DNA of 64,000 bases from Prolixibacteraceae bacterium (GTDB taxonomy: Bacteria; Bacteroidota; Bacteroidia; Bacteroidales; Prolixibacteraceae). Shown here piece by piece: positions 27,099-36,000 of the stretch; positions within the stretch are counted from its first letter, which is position 1, and every line of letters begins with the position of its first letter. Below the pieces are notes generated by a model. The model was not told where the DNA came from. It saw nothing but the letters and a program-made list of their open reading frames with translations, and made no database searches. Location of the stretch: positions 1 through 64,000 of the forward strand of contig DOAQ01000027.1 of the NCBI GenBank assembly GCA_003506435.1. Direction: 5' to 3'. The position numbers and the translations under genes are program-made.

Positions 27099-28892
27099 CT
27101 AGTATACATCTATCTGGAAACGTTTTTCCTTTTTCAGCTTTTTGATGTATTCCTGCGCTTTTTCTTCAGTCATTCCGCCTTGTGCCCGGATGACTTCGAG
27201 CAGTGCATTCTGAACGTCTTTTGCCATGTGTTTCATATCGCCGCACAGATACAGAACGGCTCCGTTCTGCAACCATTGGAACAACCGCTCCTGGTTTTCA
27301 AGGATGCGGTGCTGTACGTACACTTTTTCTTTCTTATCGCGTGAAAATGCAATGTCCAGCCGTTCGAGATAACCTTTCGCAATCAACTTTTGCCATTCTA
27401 CCTGGTACAGAAAATCGGAATGAAATCTCCGTTCTCCGAAGAAAAGCCAACTATTCCCCTTTTGCTGAAGTGCTTCGCGGTGCTGTAGAAAGGCGCGGTA
27501 GGGGGCAACCCCGGTTCCGGCTCCGATCATGATAATGGGTTTTTGTACATCTTCTGGAAGTTTAAACGAAGGATTTTTCTCAATGAAAACGGATACTTTG
27601 TCGTCAATTTCAATGCGGTCGGACAAATAGCCCGAGGCTGCTCCGAGCCGTACCCTTCCTTTGTTTTCGTATCGCACCGTACTGACGGTAATATGAACTT
27701 CATCGGCAACGGCTTCCTGTGAGGAAGATATGGAATACAGGCGCGGCGGCAGATTACGCAATACGGAGGTCAGCGATTCGGAATTCCACGGGTGCGGATA
27801 TTCTTCCAGCAGGTCGAGCAAATCATAACCATAAAACAGATCGTCAGCCTGCGATTCGGTTTCGGCGATACGCAACAGCTTTGCATGACCGGATGCACGG
27901 GCATATTTATCAATGGTGTCGCGCGTTAGGCGGGTGATCTCGAAATGATGCTCCAATGCTTCGCGAAAGCTTTTTTCCCCGGTGGCTGTGTTTACTTTGC
28001 TTTCGGCATCCAGCTTTGTTTTTTCGATGATCTGCTGTACCAGTTCCGGCGGATTACCGGCATACACACCCAACGAATCGCCCGGTTCGTATTTCAGTCC
28101 CGAACCTTCCAGTGAAAGTTCGAAATGGTATACTTCCTTGTCGGAATCGCGTCCGGTAATTTTTACCTTGTCGAGCACAGTTGCCGCAAACGGGTTCTTT
28201 TTTGAGTAAGCAGTAACGGTTTCGGTAACTTTATTTTCTGTAATTTTTGCTTCTGCCGAAGGTGCAGAAGCCAGCAGTCCGGTAATCCGGTTGATCCATT
28301 GTTCTGCTTCCTCTTCATAATCAACATCCGTTTTAGCAATTGGTAACAGTTCTTTCGCCCCTGTTTTTGCCAGCGCCTGGTCAATGTCAATCCCTGTTTG
28401 GCAGAAATGACTATAACTTTTGTCGCCCAGTGCAAACACCGAGTAGTTTAGTGAAGCAAGCTTGGGCGCCCGCTTCCCGGCAATGAACAAATAAAAATCT
28501 TCGGCCATTGACGGTGGCTCGCCATCTCCGTGGGTGCTTACAATAACGGCCAGGTTTTCAATCGAAGGGAGCTGGTTGGTTTTGAAATCATCCATCGGAA
28601 AAACTTCCGCCTGAATTCCTGCGGCGCTGGCTTTGGCCTGTAACTGGTTGGAAATGGATTGGGAATGCCCGGTGTGTGTGCCGTACAAAACAGTTAGTTT
28701 TTTTGTTGTCTGATTGGCAACCCGGGAAGTTAAAATCTCCGGCTTTAATGCATGTCCGTTTGTAAAACCGGCATGAAGCCGGCCCTGATAAAAACCAGCC
28801 AACCAATAGGCCTGAGCTTCATTCAGCCTTTTGTTCAGTTGGTCAAGGGCTTTTTGCTGTTCTTCTGTCAGGGGGGATAATTTCAGGTTCAT
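27099..28892 (-). CDS. cysJ: Assimilatory sulfite reductase (NADPH) flavoprotein subunit
   Basis: A 597-residue diflavin reductase that passes electrons from NADPH to CysI. Order: short N-terminal region, flavodoxin domain (LYGTHTGHSQSISNQL near residue 90, VSTHGDGEPP, FALGDKSYSHF), connecting domain, FAD site (PRLYSISSS), and NADPH site (MIGAGTGVAPYRAFLQHR, LYLCGDMKHMAKDV). Its start overlaps the precorrin-2 dehydrogenase stop (ATGA), so both are under the attenuator upstream. Confidence 0.94.
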   Translation of the reverse strand: MNLKLSPLTEEQQKALDQLNKRLNEAQAYWLAGFYQGRLHAGFTNGHALKPEILTSRVANQTTKKLTVLYGTHTGHSQSISNQLQAKASAAGIQAEVFPMDDFKTNQLPSIENLAVIVSTHGDGEPPSMAEDFYLFIAGKRAPKLASLNYSVFALGDKSYSHFCQTGIDIDQALAKTGAKELLPIAKTDVDYEEEAEQWINRITGLLASAPSAEAKITENKVTETVTAYSKKNPFAATVLDKVKITGRDSDKEVYHFELSLEGSGLKYEPGDSLGVYAGNPPELVQQIIEKTKLDAESKVNTATGEKSFREALEHHFEITRLTRDTIDKYARASGHAKLLRIAETESQADDLFYGYDLLDLLEEYPHPWNSESLTSVLRNLPPRLYSISSSQEAVADEVHITVSTVRYENKGRVRLGAASGYLSDRIEIDDKVSVFIEKNPSFKLPEDVQKPIIMIGAGTGVAPYRAFLQHREALQQKGNSWLFFGERRFHSDFLYQVEWQKLIAKGYLERLDIAFSRDKKEKVYVQHRILENQERLFQWLQNGAVLYLCGDMKHMAKDVQNALLEVIRAQGGMTEEKAQEYIKKLKKEKRFQIDVY

Positions 28893-29356
28893 ATTTTTGT
28901 TTTTATGATTTGATTATTTTCCAGATAGTCCTGAATCACATTCCGTAGCCGGATTGATTCGTAAACATCTTCGGCATTCGAGCCAACCGATACGGTAATA
29001 TTTCCCTTCTTGTAGATGGCGGGAGAGACGAACTGACACAGTTCCGGTTTGTCGTGAATATTGACCAGAACTCTTGCCTTTCGTGCATCGTTGGTAATTT
29101 GCCGGTCGAGGTCATCGTTGTTACTGCACGAATACACCATCAGAAAACCGTTCAGGTCGGATGGCTCGTAAGCTTTTATTTTTACCGGATGGCCGCTTTC
29201 TTTCACTTCGTTGCATACATGCAGCGCAATAATTTCAATCCGGGCATTGAAGCGGCGTAGCTGCTGAATTTTTTTTAGTGCGCTTTGTCCGCCGCCAATG
29301 ATCAGAATCTTTTCACCGGCAATATCAATGTTAATGGGAAAGAAGTTTTTGTTCAT
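28889..29356 (-). CDS. Precorrin-2 dehydrogenase (CysG N-terminal type)
   Basis: A 155-residue NAD-binding protein with ILIIGGGQSALKKIQQL, the standard loop of the CysG/Met8 N-terminal domain, and VNIHDKPELCQFVSPAIYKKGNITVSVGS, the usual active-site block. It should oxidise precorrin-2 to sirohydrochlorin. The C-terminal part is short and lacks the dimerisation and ferrochelatase region of full-length CysG, so iron insertion needs another protein. It lies between DUF2061 and cysJ and completes the siroheme set together with SUMT. Confidence 0.9.
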   Translation of the reverse strand: MNKNFFPINIDIAGEKILIIGGGQSALKKIQQLRRFNARIEIIALHVCNEVKESGHPVKIKAYEPSDLNGFLMVYSCSNNDDLDRQITNDARKARVLVNIHDKPELCQFVSPAIYKKGNITVSVGSNAEDVYESIRLRNVIQDYLENNQIIKTKI

Positions 29357-29360
29357 AGCT

Positions 29361-29591
29361 TTAAATGTTATATTCTATTGGCGACTTGGTAATCCGGCCA
29401 AAATTCAACCTGTTCCAGGTCCGCTCGTGAAAAAAGTAAAGCAGCATTTTGGTGAATAGCTCAATGCCGCCAATCGTTACTGCAAAGTCGGGCTTGCCGG
29501 TAACCAACCACGAAATCACCATGGTATCAATAGTTCCGATCGTTCTCCACGAAATGGTTTTAACAATGCTCCGGTAAGGTTTTTCTGTCAT
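29361..29591 (-). CDS. DUF2061 family membrane protein
   Basis: A 76-residue protein starting MTEKPYRSIVKTISWRTIGT, the DUF2061 pattern, with two hydrophobic helices (TIDTMVISWLVTG and GGIELFTKMLLYFF) and a basic C-terminus. The longer start codon at 29597 is a TTG; ATG 29591 is preferred. DUF2061 proteins are often found beside sulfate assimilation genes in Bacteroidetes and marine bacteria, with unknown function. It is the first gene after the leader terminator. Confidence 0.85.
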   Translation of the reverse strand: MTEKPYRSIVKTISWRTIGTIDTMVISWLVTGKPDFAVTIGGIELFTKMLLYFFHERTWNRLNFGRITKSPIEYNI

Positions 29592-29615
29592 AATCAATTA
29601 TTGTTATTTTTTACC

Positions 29616-29647
29616 AAAAAAAAGCCCCTCTGCATTGCAGAAGGGCT
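29616..29647 (-). terminator. Leader terminator upstream of the sulfite/siroheme genes (attenuator)
   Basis: On the minus strand AGCCCTTCTGC (29647-29637) pairs with GCAGAGGGGCT (29633-29623), 11 bp with one G-T pair and an AAT loop, followed directly by eight T. It is 25 bases before the DUF2061 ATG. Since the genes downstream are in the same orientation, this terminator sits between promoter and first gene, as in an attenuator. The left arm can pair instead with TGCAGAAG at 29700-29693. Confidence 0.9.
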
Positions 29648-29677
29648 ATCCGGTATATATGAATATCTATTTAAATT

Positions 29678-29785
29678 TTATTTCACATCCTTCTTCTGCA
29701 TAACGATTCCATTGCACATACAACACATACACATTGCAGTACACATGCTCATAATCGATACTATGCAGAAAATGGCTGACTTCAT
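29678..29785 (-). CDS. Cys/Met-rich leader peptide (attenuator)
   Basis: A 35-codon frame from ATG 29785 to TAA 29678. The peptide has six Cys (residues 7, 15, 19, 21, 22, 24) and seven Met, with the run MCMCCMC at residues 18-24. It ends 30 bases before the leader terminator stem. Codons 28-32 hold a sequence that can pair with either the start of the leader (TTCTGCATA at codons 6-8) or the 5' arm of the terminator. A ribosome stalling at Cys codons would favour read-through into siroheme and sulfite reductase genes. Function is inferred; it is too short for homology. Confidence 0.8.
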   Translation of the reverse strand: MKSAIFCIVSIMSMCTAMCMCCMCNGIVMQKKDVK

Positions 29786-29805
29786 TATTTCAATAATTTG
29801 TTTTT

Positions 29806-29868
29806 ATAAAAGACTGTTGTGTCTTTTATTTGTTTTGACAAAAGTAAAAGCATTTTTTTTAAATCAAA
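29806..29868 (-). promoter_or_regulatory. Promoter and inverted repeat before the leader peptide
   Basis: On the minus strand TTTG (29868-29865), an 18-base spacer and TACTTTTG (29846-29839) resemble the Bacteroidetes -33/-7 elements; the usual spacer is 19-21. Just downstream is a perfect 9-bp inverted repeat, ATAAAAGAC and GTCTTTTAT (29806-29814 and 29821-29829, six-base spacer), at or just after the expected start point. It could be an operator or a 5' hairpin. Confidence 0.6.
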
Positions 29869-30015
29869 ACAAAACAGGATAAATTTGTCTGAAATTTTCA
29901 TTGGATGATTATTTCTGTTTAATCTATCAGGATAAAAATAATTGTGGAAAAAATCGTGATTGAAATATGAGCCCGAAAAGCAGATAATTATCCCTTTGGG
30001 ATAAAATTTGAAGAA

Positions 30016-30132
30016 GAGGCTGTCCAAAAAATCCTAAAATCCGCAACTCGCGTCACCCTGTCCCGAGCGCTCGGGATCAGGGTCTGATTATTAGAACGAT
30101 GAGATCCCGATCCCGAGTGCTCCTATCGTGTG
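30016..30132. repeat. Dispersed repeat, copy 1
   Basis: Matches 31891-32000 in the same orientation: TGTCCAAAAA, CTAAAATCCGCAA, CGCGTCACCCTG, a GAGATCCCG block and internal palindromes (CCCGAGCGCTCGGG at 30063-30076). It ends near GTGTGGACAC at about 30127-30136. No gene in 29786-30491 apart from the promoter, this repeat and the two repeat features below. Confidence 0.7.
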
Positions 30133-30154
30133 GACACATCTTTTAAAGATGCCC

Positions 30155-30305
30155 TAAAAACCTTATTCTAACCGGGAAACCTCAGTAGCTGGTGCATTTA
30201 CATACAACTTTTACCTTATTCCAGTAGTTTAAAATAAGGTAATAAGGTAGGATTACTGTTAGTTGCCAGGCTACTGAGGTTGCCTTATCGAAAATAAGGT
30301 TTTTA
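30155..30305. repeat. Nested inverted repeat built on CCTTATT/AATAAGG
   Basis: Three stems lie inside each other: 13 bp (30155-30167 with 30293-30305, perfect), 12 bp (AACCTCAGTAGC at 30178-30189 with 30270-30281, perfect) and 10 bp (30211-30220 with 30233-30242, perfect). The element is 151 bp. It could be a small mobile element or a structured RNA; no coding frame is present. Confidence 0.75.
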
Positions 30306-30396
30306 AAATACTGCAGATGCCAAACTACTACGCTTATGGAAACAAAATAGGTTTTTTTTATTTTTTATATCAGTACATATTTATTAATTTTAACAG

Positions 30397-30484
30397 CTAT
30401 TAATTTTATTTTTAATACGTATTAAAAATATTTTTTATAAGTATTAAATATTATTTTTACAGGTATTAAAATTTTAAAATCAAC
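30397..30484. repeat. Four 22-bp tandem units upstream of the HU-like gene
   Basis: The core TATTAA recurs with a period of exactly 22 bases: cores begin at 30398, 30420, 30442 and 30464, three of them preceded by G. The units are AT-rich and diverge after the core. The array ends about 8 bases before the start of the HU-like gene. Two helical turns per unit places all cores on one DNA face. Confidence 0.6.
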
Positions 30485-30491
30485 TTATATC

Positions 30492-30878
30492 ATGTCAATA
30501 AAGTACAAGATAATCAGTCAGGCACAGCCGGGAATTAAAGGCGGAGGTACGTATCGGTATTATGCCCGGGCCTGTAACCGCAGCAGGAAGGACCTGTACG
30601 ATCTTTCGGAAATACTTTCGAAGAGATCGACGCTAAGTCCCGGCGATATTGCTGCTGTAATTATTGGATTAAGCGAATTAATCCCGGAATTACTGATGGA
30701 AAACAATACGGTAGAGCTGGGCGATCTGGGAACTTTTAGTCTTCATCTGAAAAGCGATGCTGCCGCGCAGCCCGAAGAAGCTGATTACCGGCTGATAAAA
30801 GGACTGAATATTCAGTTCAGGCCGGGAACGAGATTGAAAGCGGCCATCCGAAATCCGTCGTTCAGGAAGTTGCAGTAG
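30492..30878 (+). CDS. HU-HIG type DNA-binding protein
   Basis: A 128-residue protein of the HU/IHF superfamily in its Bacteroidetes form. It starts MSIKYKIISQAQPGIKGGGT, has LSPGDIAAVIIGLSELIPELL, then the conserved VELGDLGTFSLHL and FRPGTRLKAAI. The gene has AT-rich repeats directly upstream that could be a binding target, possibly its own. It stands alone. Confidence 0.85.
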   Translation: MSIKYKIISQAQPGIKGGGTYRYYARACNRSRKDLYDLSEILSKRSTLSPGDIAAVIIGLSELIPELLMENNTVELGDLGTFSLHLKSDAAAQPEEADYRLIKGLNIQFRPGTRLKAAIRNPSFRKLQ

Positions 30879-31009
30879 TCATAGTTTTTGCGTGAGTTTT
30901 GACGATCAGCTTTTCCAAACCGTATTTTACCCTCTGAATCATTTCCGCAGCTATCCGGCGGGCAATTGCCTGAACTTGTTAACTTTGTTGTATATAAAAC
31001 ATTACGGAT

Positions 31010-31876
31010 ATGAAATTGCAGTTAATCATTTTTGCTTTTTTCCTGTTGGGTACGGCCGGTAATTGCATTGATCAGAAGCAGGTAATTCCTGACGGTGAGA
31101 TTATCCAGGAGCCTCGCGACCGGGAAATCTTTGAGGAGATGATGCAGAAGTTTTCAGGAAAGAAAGGTGTACCGATGGGTGAACTGATCATTGCCATTGG
31201 CAAATCGCTGGAAGGAACGCCTTACGTTGGAGGGACACTGGAAAAGGGCGACGATGAGAAACTGGTAGTCAACCTGCGTGAAATGGACTGCACCACCTTT
31301 GTTGAGAACTGTCTGGCGCTGGCACGAACGATAAAATCGGGAGAACCCGACTACGACAGCTTTTTGCAGGAACTTCAGCAAATCAGGTACCGGAATGGCC
31401 TTCGCAATCTGTATCCTTCGCGATTGCACTATTTCAGCGAGTGGTTGCTGAATAATGCGGAGAAAAACGTAATTAGCCTGCCTGCCAAAGGGTTTGGCGA
31501 GATATATCCGAACCGGGTAGATTTTATGAGCAAACATCCCGGCAGCTACCCCTGTTTGAAAGCAAAACCCGAATTTGTTGCTGAGATGGAAAAGCTGGAA
31601 AGTATAATTTCAGCAAACGAATATTATTTTGTTCCAAAGGAAAAAATTGCGGCAATTGAGAATCTTTTGCAGGAAGGCGATTTTGCAGGAATCACCACCG
31701 GTATTGAAGGGTTGGATATTGTTCATTCGGTATTGCTTACCCGTGTAAGCGGACGGATTCATATTCTGCATGCTTCATCTTCGGCGAAAAAGGTAGTGGT
31801 AAGCGATGAACCTCTTGCTGATTATATTTTAAAAAGTAAGACACAAACCGGGATAATGGTTGGCCGGCCTTTGTGA
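31010..31876 (+). CDS. DUF1460 amidase-like secreted protein
   Basis: A 288-residue protein with an N-terminal signal (LIIFAFFLLGTAGNC). The DUF1460 core includes GTPYVGGTLE, the predicted catalytic Cys in REMDCTTFVENCLALA, and the basic/aromatic FMSKHPGSYPCLK block; a His is in DIVHSVLLTRVSG. This is an NlpC/P60-like fold annotated as N-acetylmuramoyl-L-alanine amidase-like, so a cell wall recycling role is possible. It stands alone, followed by a repeat element. Confidence 0.8.
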   Translation: MKLQLIIFAFFLLGTAGNCIDQKQVIPDGEIIQEPRDREIFEEMMQKFSGKKGVPMGELIIAIGKSLEGTPYVGGTLEKGDDEKLVVNLREMDCTTFVENCLALARTIKSGEPDYDSFLQELQQIRYRNGLRNLYPSRLHYFSEWLLNNAEKNVISLPAKGFGEIYPNRVDFMSKHPGSYPCLKAKPEFVAEMEKLESIISANEYYFVPKEKIAAIENLLQEGDFAGITTGIEGLDIVHSVLLTRVSGRIHILHASSSAKKVVVSDEPLADYILKSKTQTGIMVGRPL

Positions 31877-31896
31877 ATTTAACCGGAAATGAGGAT

Positions 31897-32027
31897 GTCC
31901 AAAAAGTTCTAAAATCCGCAATTCGCGTCACCCTGCCCCGAAATTTCGGGGTATTTCAGGGTCTGACGATCAAAAAGATGAGATCCCGAAACAAGTTCGG
32001 GATGACTCGATCTCAGGCTTTTTGGAC
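31897..32027. repeat. MITE-like dispersed repeat, copy 2
   Basis: A 131-bp stretch with a 10-bp terminal inverted repeat: GTCCAAAAAG at 31897-31906 and CTTTTTGGAC at 32018-32027. Its interior matches 30016-30132 and has hairpins (CCCGAAATTTCGGG; GATCCCGAAAC with GTTCGGGATG). It fills nearly all of the gap between DUF1460 and the convergent phosphodiesterase gene. Confidence 0.75.
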
Positions 32028-32059
32028 AGACTCATTGGCACACCAACAGGTGCTCTTCG

Positions 32060-32836
32060 TTATTTTGCGTTTACTTGTTCTTTCAGCCAGTCCGGGCGGT
32101 TGGTGGTAATTCCCTGCACGCCGAGCGCGATCATACGTTTGGCTTCCTGCGGGTCGTCCACAGTCCAGCAAATCATTTCCAGACCCAGTTTATTTGCATT
32201 CTTCATCATTTTCGCATCAATGATCGTATTGCGAAGGTCAAGACCATCGAGTCCATGTTTGGCCGCATCTTTAATTTTCAGTTTTACATCGGGGCCGACA
32301 GACGAAAGCCAATAGCATTTGTTGTCGGGAAAAGCTTTTTTGGCATCCAATATGGTTTGCCACCCGAAACTGATAAATTTGATCTGGTCTTTTTTTCCGC
32401 TGGCGTCAATGATTTCTTTCGTAAAAGGAATCACCTCGCTGCCGCATTTTATTTCAATAACCAGCAGCTTTCCTTCCGGAATGATCGAGACAATTTCTTC
32501 GAGGAAAGGGATTTTTTCGCCTTTGTACTTTTCATCTTTAAACGAACCGGCATCCAGTTTCCGCAGTTCTTCGGAAGTAGTGTCTTTTATTTTCCGGTCA
32601 ACTCCGGTTTGCCTTTTTGTGTTACTGTCGTGATGAACCATCACCCGGTTGTCTTTTGTGAGTTGAATATCGATCTCCACGGCATCAGCGCCAACTTCCC
32701 ATCCGAGTTTAGCCGAAGCAACCGTGTTCTCGGGAGCCACGTACGAAGCTCCTCTGTGACCGATATACGCAACCTGTGCCTCTGTTTTTGTAAACATTGC
32801 TAAAGAAATTAAGCATCCAAATACAATCTTTTTCAT
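32060..32836 (-). CDS. Glycerophosphodiester phosphodiesterase
   Basis: A 258-residue secreted GDPD. A signal peptide (CLISLAMFTKTEAQ) precedes YIGHRGASYVAPENTVASAKLG, the usual catalytic start with the first His and Arg-Gly; HHDSNTKRQTG carries the second His; EIDIQLTKD and LLVIEIKCG hold the metal-binding acids; MICWTVDDPQEA and GITTNRPDWL complete the barrel. It should hydrolyse glycerophosphodiesters from phospholipid in the periplasm. Confidence 0.92.
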   Translation of the reverse strand: MKKIVFGCLISLAMFTKTEAQVAYIGHRGASYVAPENTVASAKLGWEVGADAVEIDIQLTKDNRVMVHHDSNTKRQTGVDRKIKDTTSEELRKLDAGSFKDEKYKGEKIPFLEEIVSIIPEGKLLVIEIKCGSEVIPFTKEIIDASGKKDQIKFISFGWQTILDAKKAFPDNKCYWLSSVGPDVKLKIKDAAKHGLDGLDLRNTIIDAKMMKNANKLGLEMICWTVDDPQEAKRMIALGVQGITTNRPDWLKEQVNAK

Positions 32837-33026
32837 TTTTCAATTTTTTAAAATAGTCTTATTTTTTTGTTCTGTAACGATTCGTTGTAAATTACGTTGG
32901 TCTTGTTTCTACCTGCTAAAGTTATTTTTTCTTCTATCCTTTTGAGGGTAGATGTGCTTGCTTTCGGTTACCTTATCAACGAACTAAGAAACTGAAAAAA
33001 ATCATCTGCGCCAAATATCACAGAAC

Positions 33027-36000
33027 CTATTTTTTTGATATTTCTGAAGGCGGTATGCCGAAATATTTTTTAAAACATCTTGAGAAATACAACGGGTCGT
33101 TGAAGCCAACCTTATAGCTGACTTCCGAAACGCTCAGTTCATTCTTCGGATCAAGCAAAATTTGCCGCGACTCTTTCAGCCGGATATTCCTGACAAACTC
33201 AGTTGCCGACTGCCCGGTGAGTGTTTTTAGTTTCGAATAAAGCAGGGTTTTGCTCATGTTCATCAGGTTGCAAAACTGCGGGACATCGAATTCTGCATTA
33301 TCGAGGTTCTGGAAAACAATTTCCATGGCCTTGTTTAAAAACGACTGGTCGCCTTTGTTGCTGGTAAAATGTTCCGCCTTGATTTGTTTGTTCTCGGCAA
33401 ATCGTTTCCGGAGCCGTTTGCGGTTCTCGATCATCCCGAGGCAACGCGCCTTCAGTTCGTTCATGTTGAACGGCTTGGTAATGTAATCGTCGGCGCCCAT
33501 GCTGATGCCCTGAACAATATTTTCCTCGGTGTCACGCGCCGTTAAAAGAATGACCGGGATATGGCTGGTTTCTTCGCTTTCTTTGATCCGTTGGCAGAAT
33601 TCAATGCCGTTCATGCCTGGCAACATTACATCCGAAATCACCAGATCGGGCATCTGGCTCAACAGTTCCATGCCTTTCTCTGCCGTGGTTGCCGGAAGCA
33701 CTTCGAAATAAACCGACAGTTCTCCGGAGACAAATTCAAGCATCTGTTGCTCGTCTTCAATAATCAGCAAAAGAGGTTTTTCATTGTTCTCGCCGGAAAG
33801 GGTTTCTTCTGAAATGATTGGTGCCGGACTGAACGTTTTTTCGGCTTTTTCCAGCGGAAGGATCACTTTAAACTCCGTGCCGTTTTCCCCGTCGCTGAAC
33901 ACTTCAATCGTTCCTCCGTGTAAACCAACCAATTCTTTTACCAATGAAAGGCCGATGCCGCTTCCGGGTATTTTATTGTGCTGATTGTTTTTCATTCGAT
34001 AAAAACGGTCGAAAATAATCTTTTGCATTTCAGCCGGAATACCGGGACCATTGTCGGAAACCATAACCGTCAGTTTTTCTGAAGCCGAATTCCACTGTAC
34101 CTGCAATTCGACCAGTCCGTTTTCGGGTGTGTATTTGAAGGCGTTCGACAGCAGGTTGACAATTATTTTTTCCAGTTTGTCGGCGTCGTAATTCAGCCAG
34201 AGTTCGTCGGTTTCGGTAGTCAGCAGAAAATTAAAGCCTTTTTCGTCAGCCAGTGGTTTGTAATAGTGAAAGATGGAGTTGATTTGCCGGATCACATCGC
34301 CCGGCGCATATTCCATCTGGATTTTTTTCGATTCCAGACGGCGGAAATCGATTACCTGGTGTACAAGAGTTGAAAGCCGTTCTACATTTTCGTGTATCAG
34401 GTCGATGTATTTTTTTGTTTCCTCGTTCTTGTTTTCCCTGTCCAGAAGTTTTTGCAGGGGTAGCATGATCAGGGTGAGCGGCGTTTTCAGTTCGTGCGAA
34501 ATATCGGTAAACAAGCGCAATTTGAACTGGTCGAGTTCATGGATTTTTTTGTTTCGCATATAAAGCCGCGTAAGCAAAAACGAAATAATGCCGAGAAATG
34601 TTAAAATGGTAAGGATGAACCAGGCCCGTTTGTGTACCGGCGGTTCGACTACGAAATTCACCATGGCTGGTGTTTCATCCGTATTCAAATCCATGTCGCG
34701 GGCCCTGACTTCGAAGATGTATTTCCCGTCTTCGAGATCGAGCAAAAGAGCCGATTTATCGGACGAAAAAAGCGACCATTCGCCTTCGTTGAGGCGGTAC
34801 GAAAACTGGAGCTTGTCGGGTGAGGTCTTGTGCATAAAGTCTTTTCCCTCAAAACGGATCAGCACATTGCCTTCGGGCGGAATTTCGTTTTCAGCAAATG
34901 TGATATAGGTTTCCGGCCCGTGCAGGTCGCGTTTGTAACGGATGGCTTTCGATATTTCCCGGGGTATCTCGCGGGTGTTTTTCAAGTCGTACAAATACCA
35001 TTCACGTGAACCCTGGTTGATCCATATATTTTTGTCGGCTGACAGGCGGATGGTACCTTTTTCCCGCGGGATGCCAATGCTGGGGTGCATAATCTGGCTC
35101 ACAAACTGTTTGCCATCGAAGCAGGAGATGCCGTTATCGGTAGCAATGAGCAACGATTCGTCGTTTTCGTAATACAGATTAGTAACCATGTTGCTGGCCA
35201 GGCCGTTTCGTACTCCGAAACGTTGCCACACTTTCCCGTCGAAATGAAACAATCCATAGCCTCCCTGCGCTATCCATATTTTGTCGTCGGGACTGATTGC
35301 AATATCGTCGGTCCAGCGCGACTCGTTAAACAGCGAATCAAGTTGGTACGTTTTCGTTCCGTCAAAAACAGAAACCGTACCTCCCGAAAACCATAGCTTG
35401 CCGTCGGAAGTTTGTTCAATGGAGGGAATCCGGAGCGGAACCTGCGGAGGATGATGCCTTCTCCATTTACGGCTGCCGTAATGGTATTCGATAAAACCTC
35501 CGGAATCGTGGCTGTATGAGCTTAATACCCCGTTGAAAGAAAATACGATGGAGGTATCGCCCAATTCCTTAATACCGTCGTAGGAAATGCCGAACTGAAG
35601 CGGAGGCAAGTGTTCCATGCTCCAGCGCTGGCCGTCAAAGGTTGCGATGGCTGCCCGCCCGTTATGGCTTCCTGCCGCCCAAAGCTGTCCTTTCTTTGAG
35701 TAATAAACCTGCATGGCCATGTCCATCAGCCCGTCGCTGGTGTTGTACCCAGAAAAAACATTCAGCAACGAATCGGCTTCAACCACGGTGCCGTTATTTG
35801 TGGTGAACCAATAGCGTCCGTCGGGCGTATTGCACTGAAAATTTAAATCCTGATAGGTACGGTAACTTCCCTGCATGTATTCCAGTTCGCGGAACATACC
35901 GGTGCCCCAAATATAAATGCGGTCGTTCAGGTCGGAGTAAATATTGATGGAGGAAAGAGGCAGCTTGACTTCGGGATACTGATAAAGTTTCCATCCTTCA

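Noticed and set aside
29591..29868. A SAM or other riboswitch before the sulfur genes
   Set aside because: No recognised SAM aptamer fold was seen, and the Cys-rich ORF plus alternative pairings give a more direct explanation.
29785..30027. An 80-residue minus-strand frame
   Set aside because: It runs over the promoter, the palindrome and AT-rich DNA, has no family likeness, and ends at the leader start. The shorter Cys-rich frame explains the sequence better.
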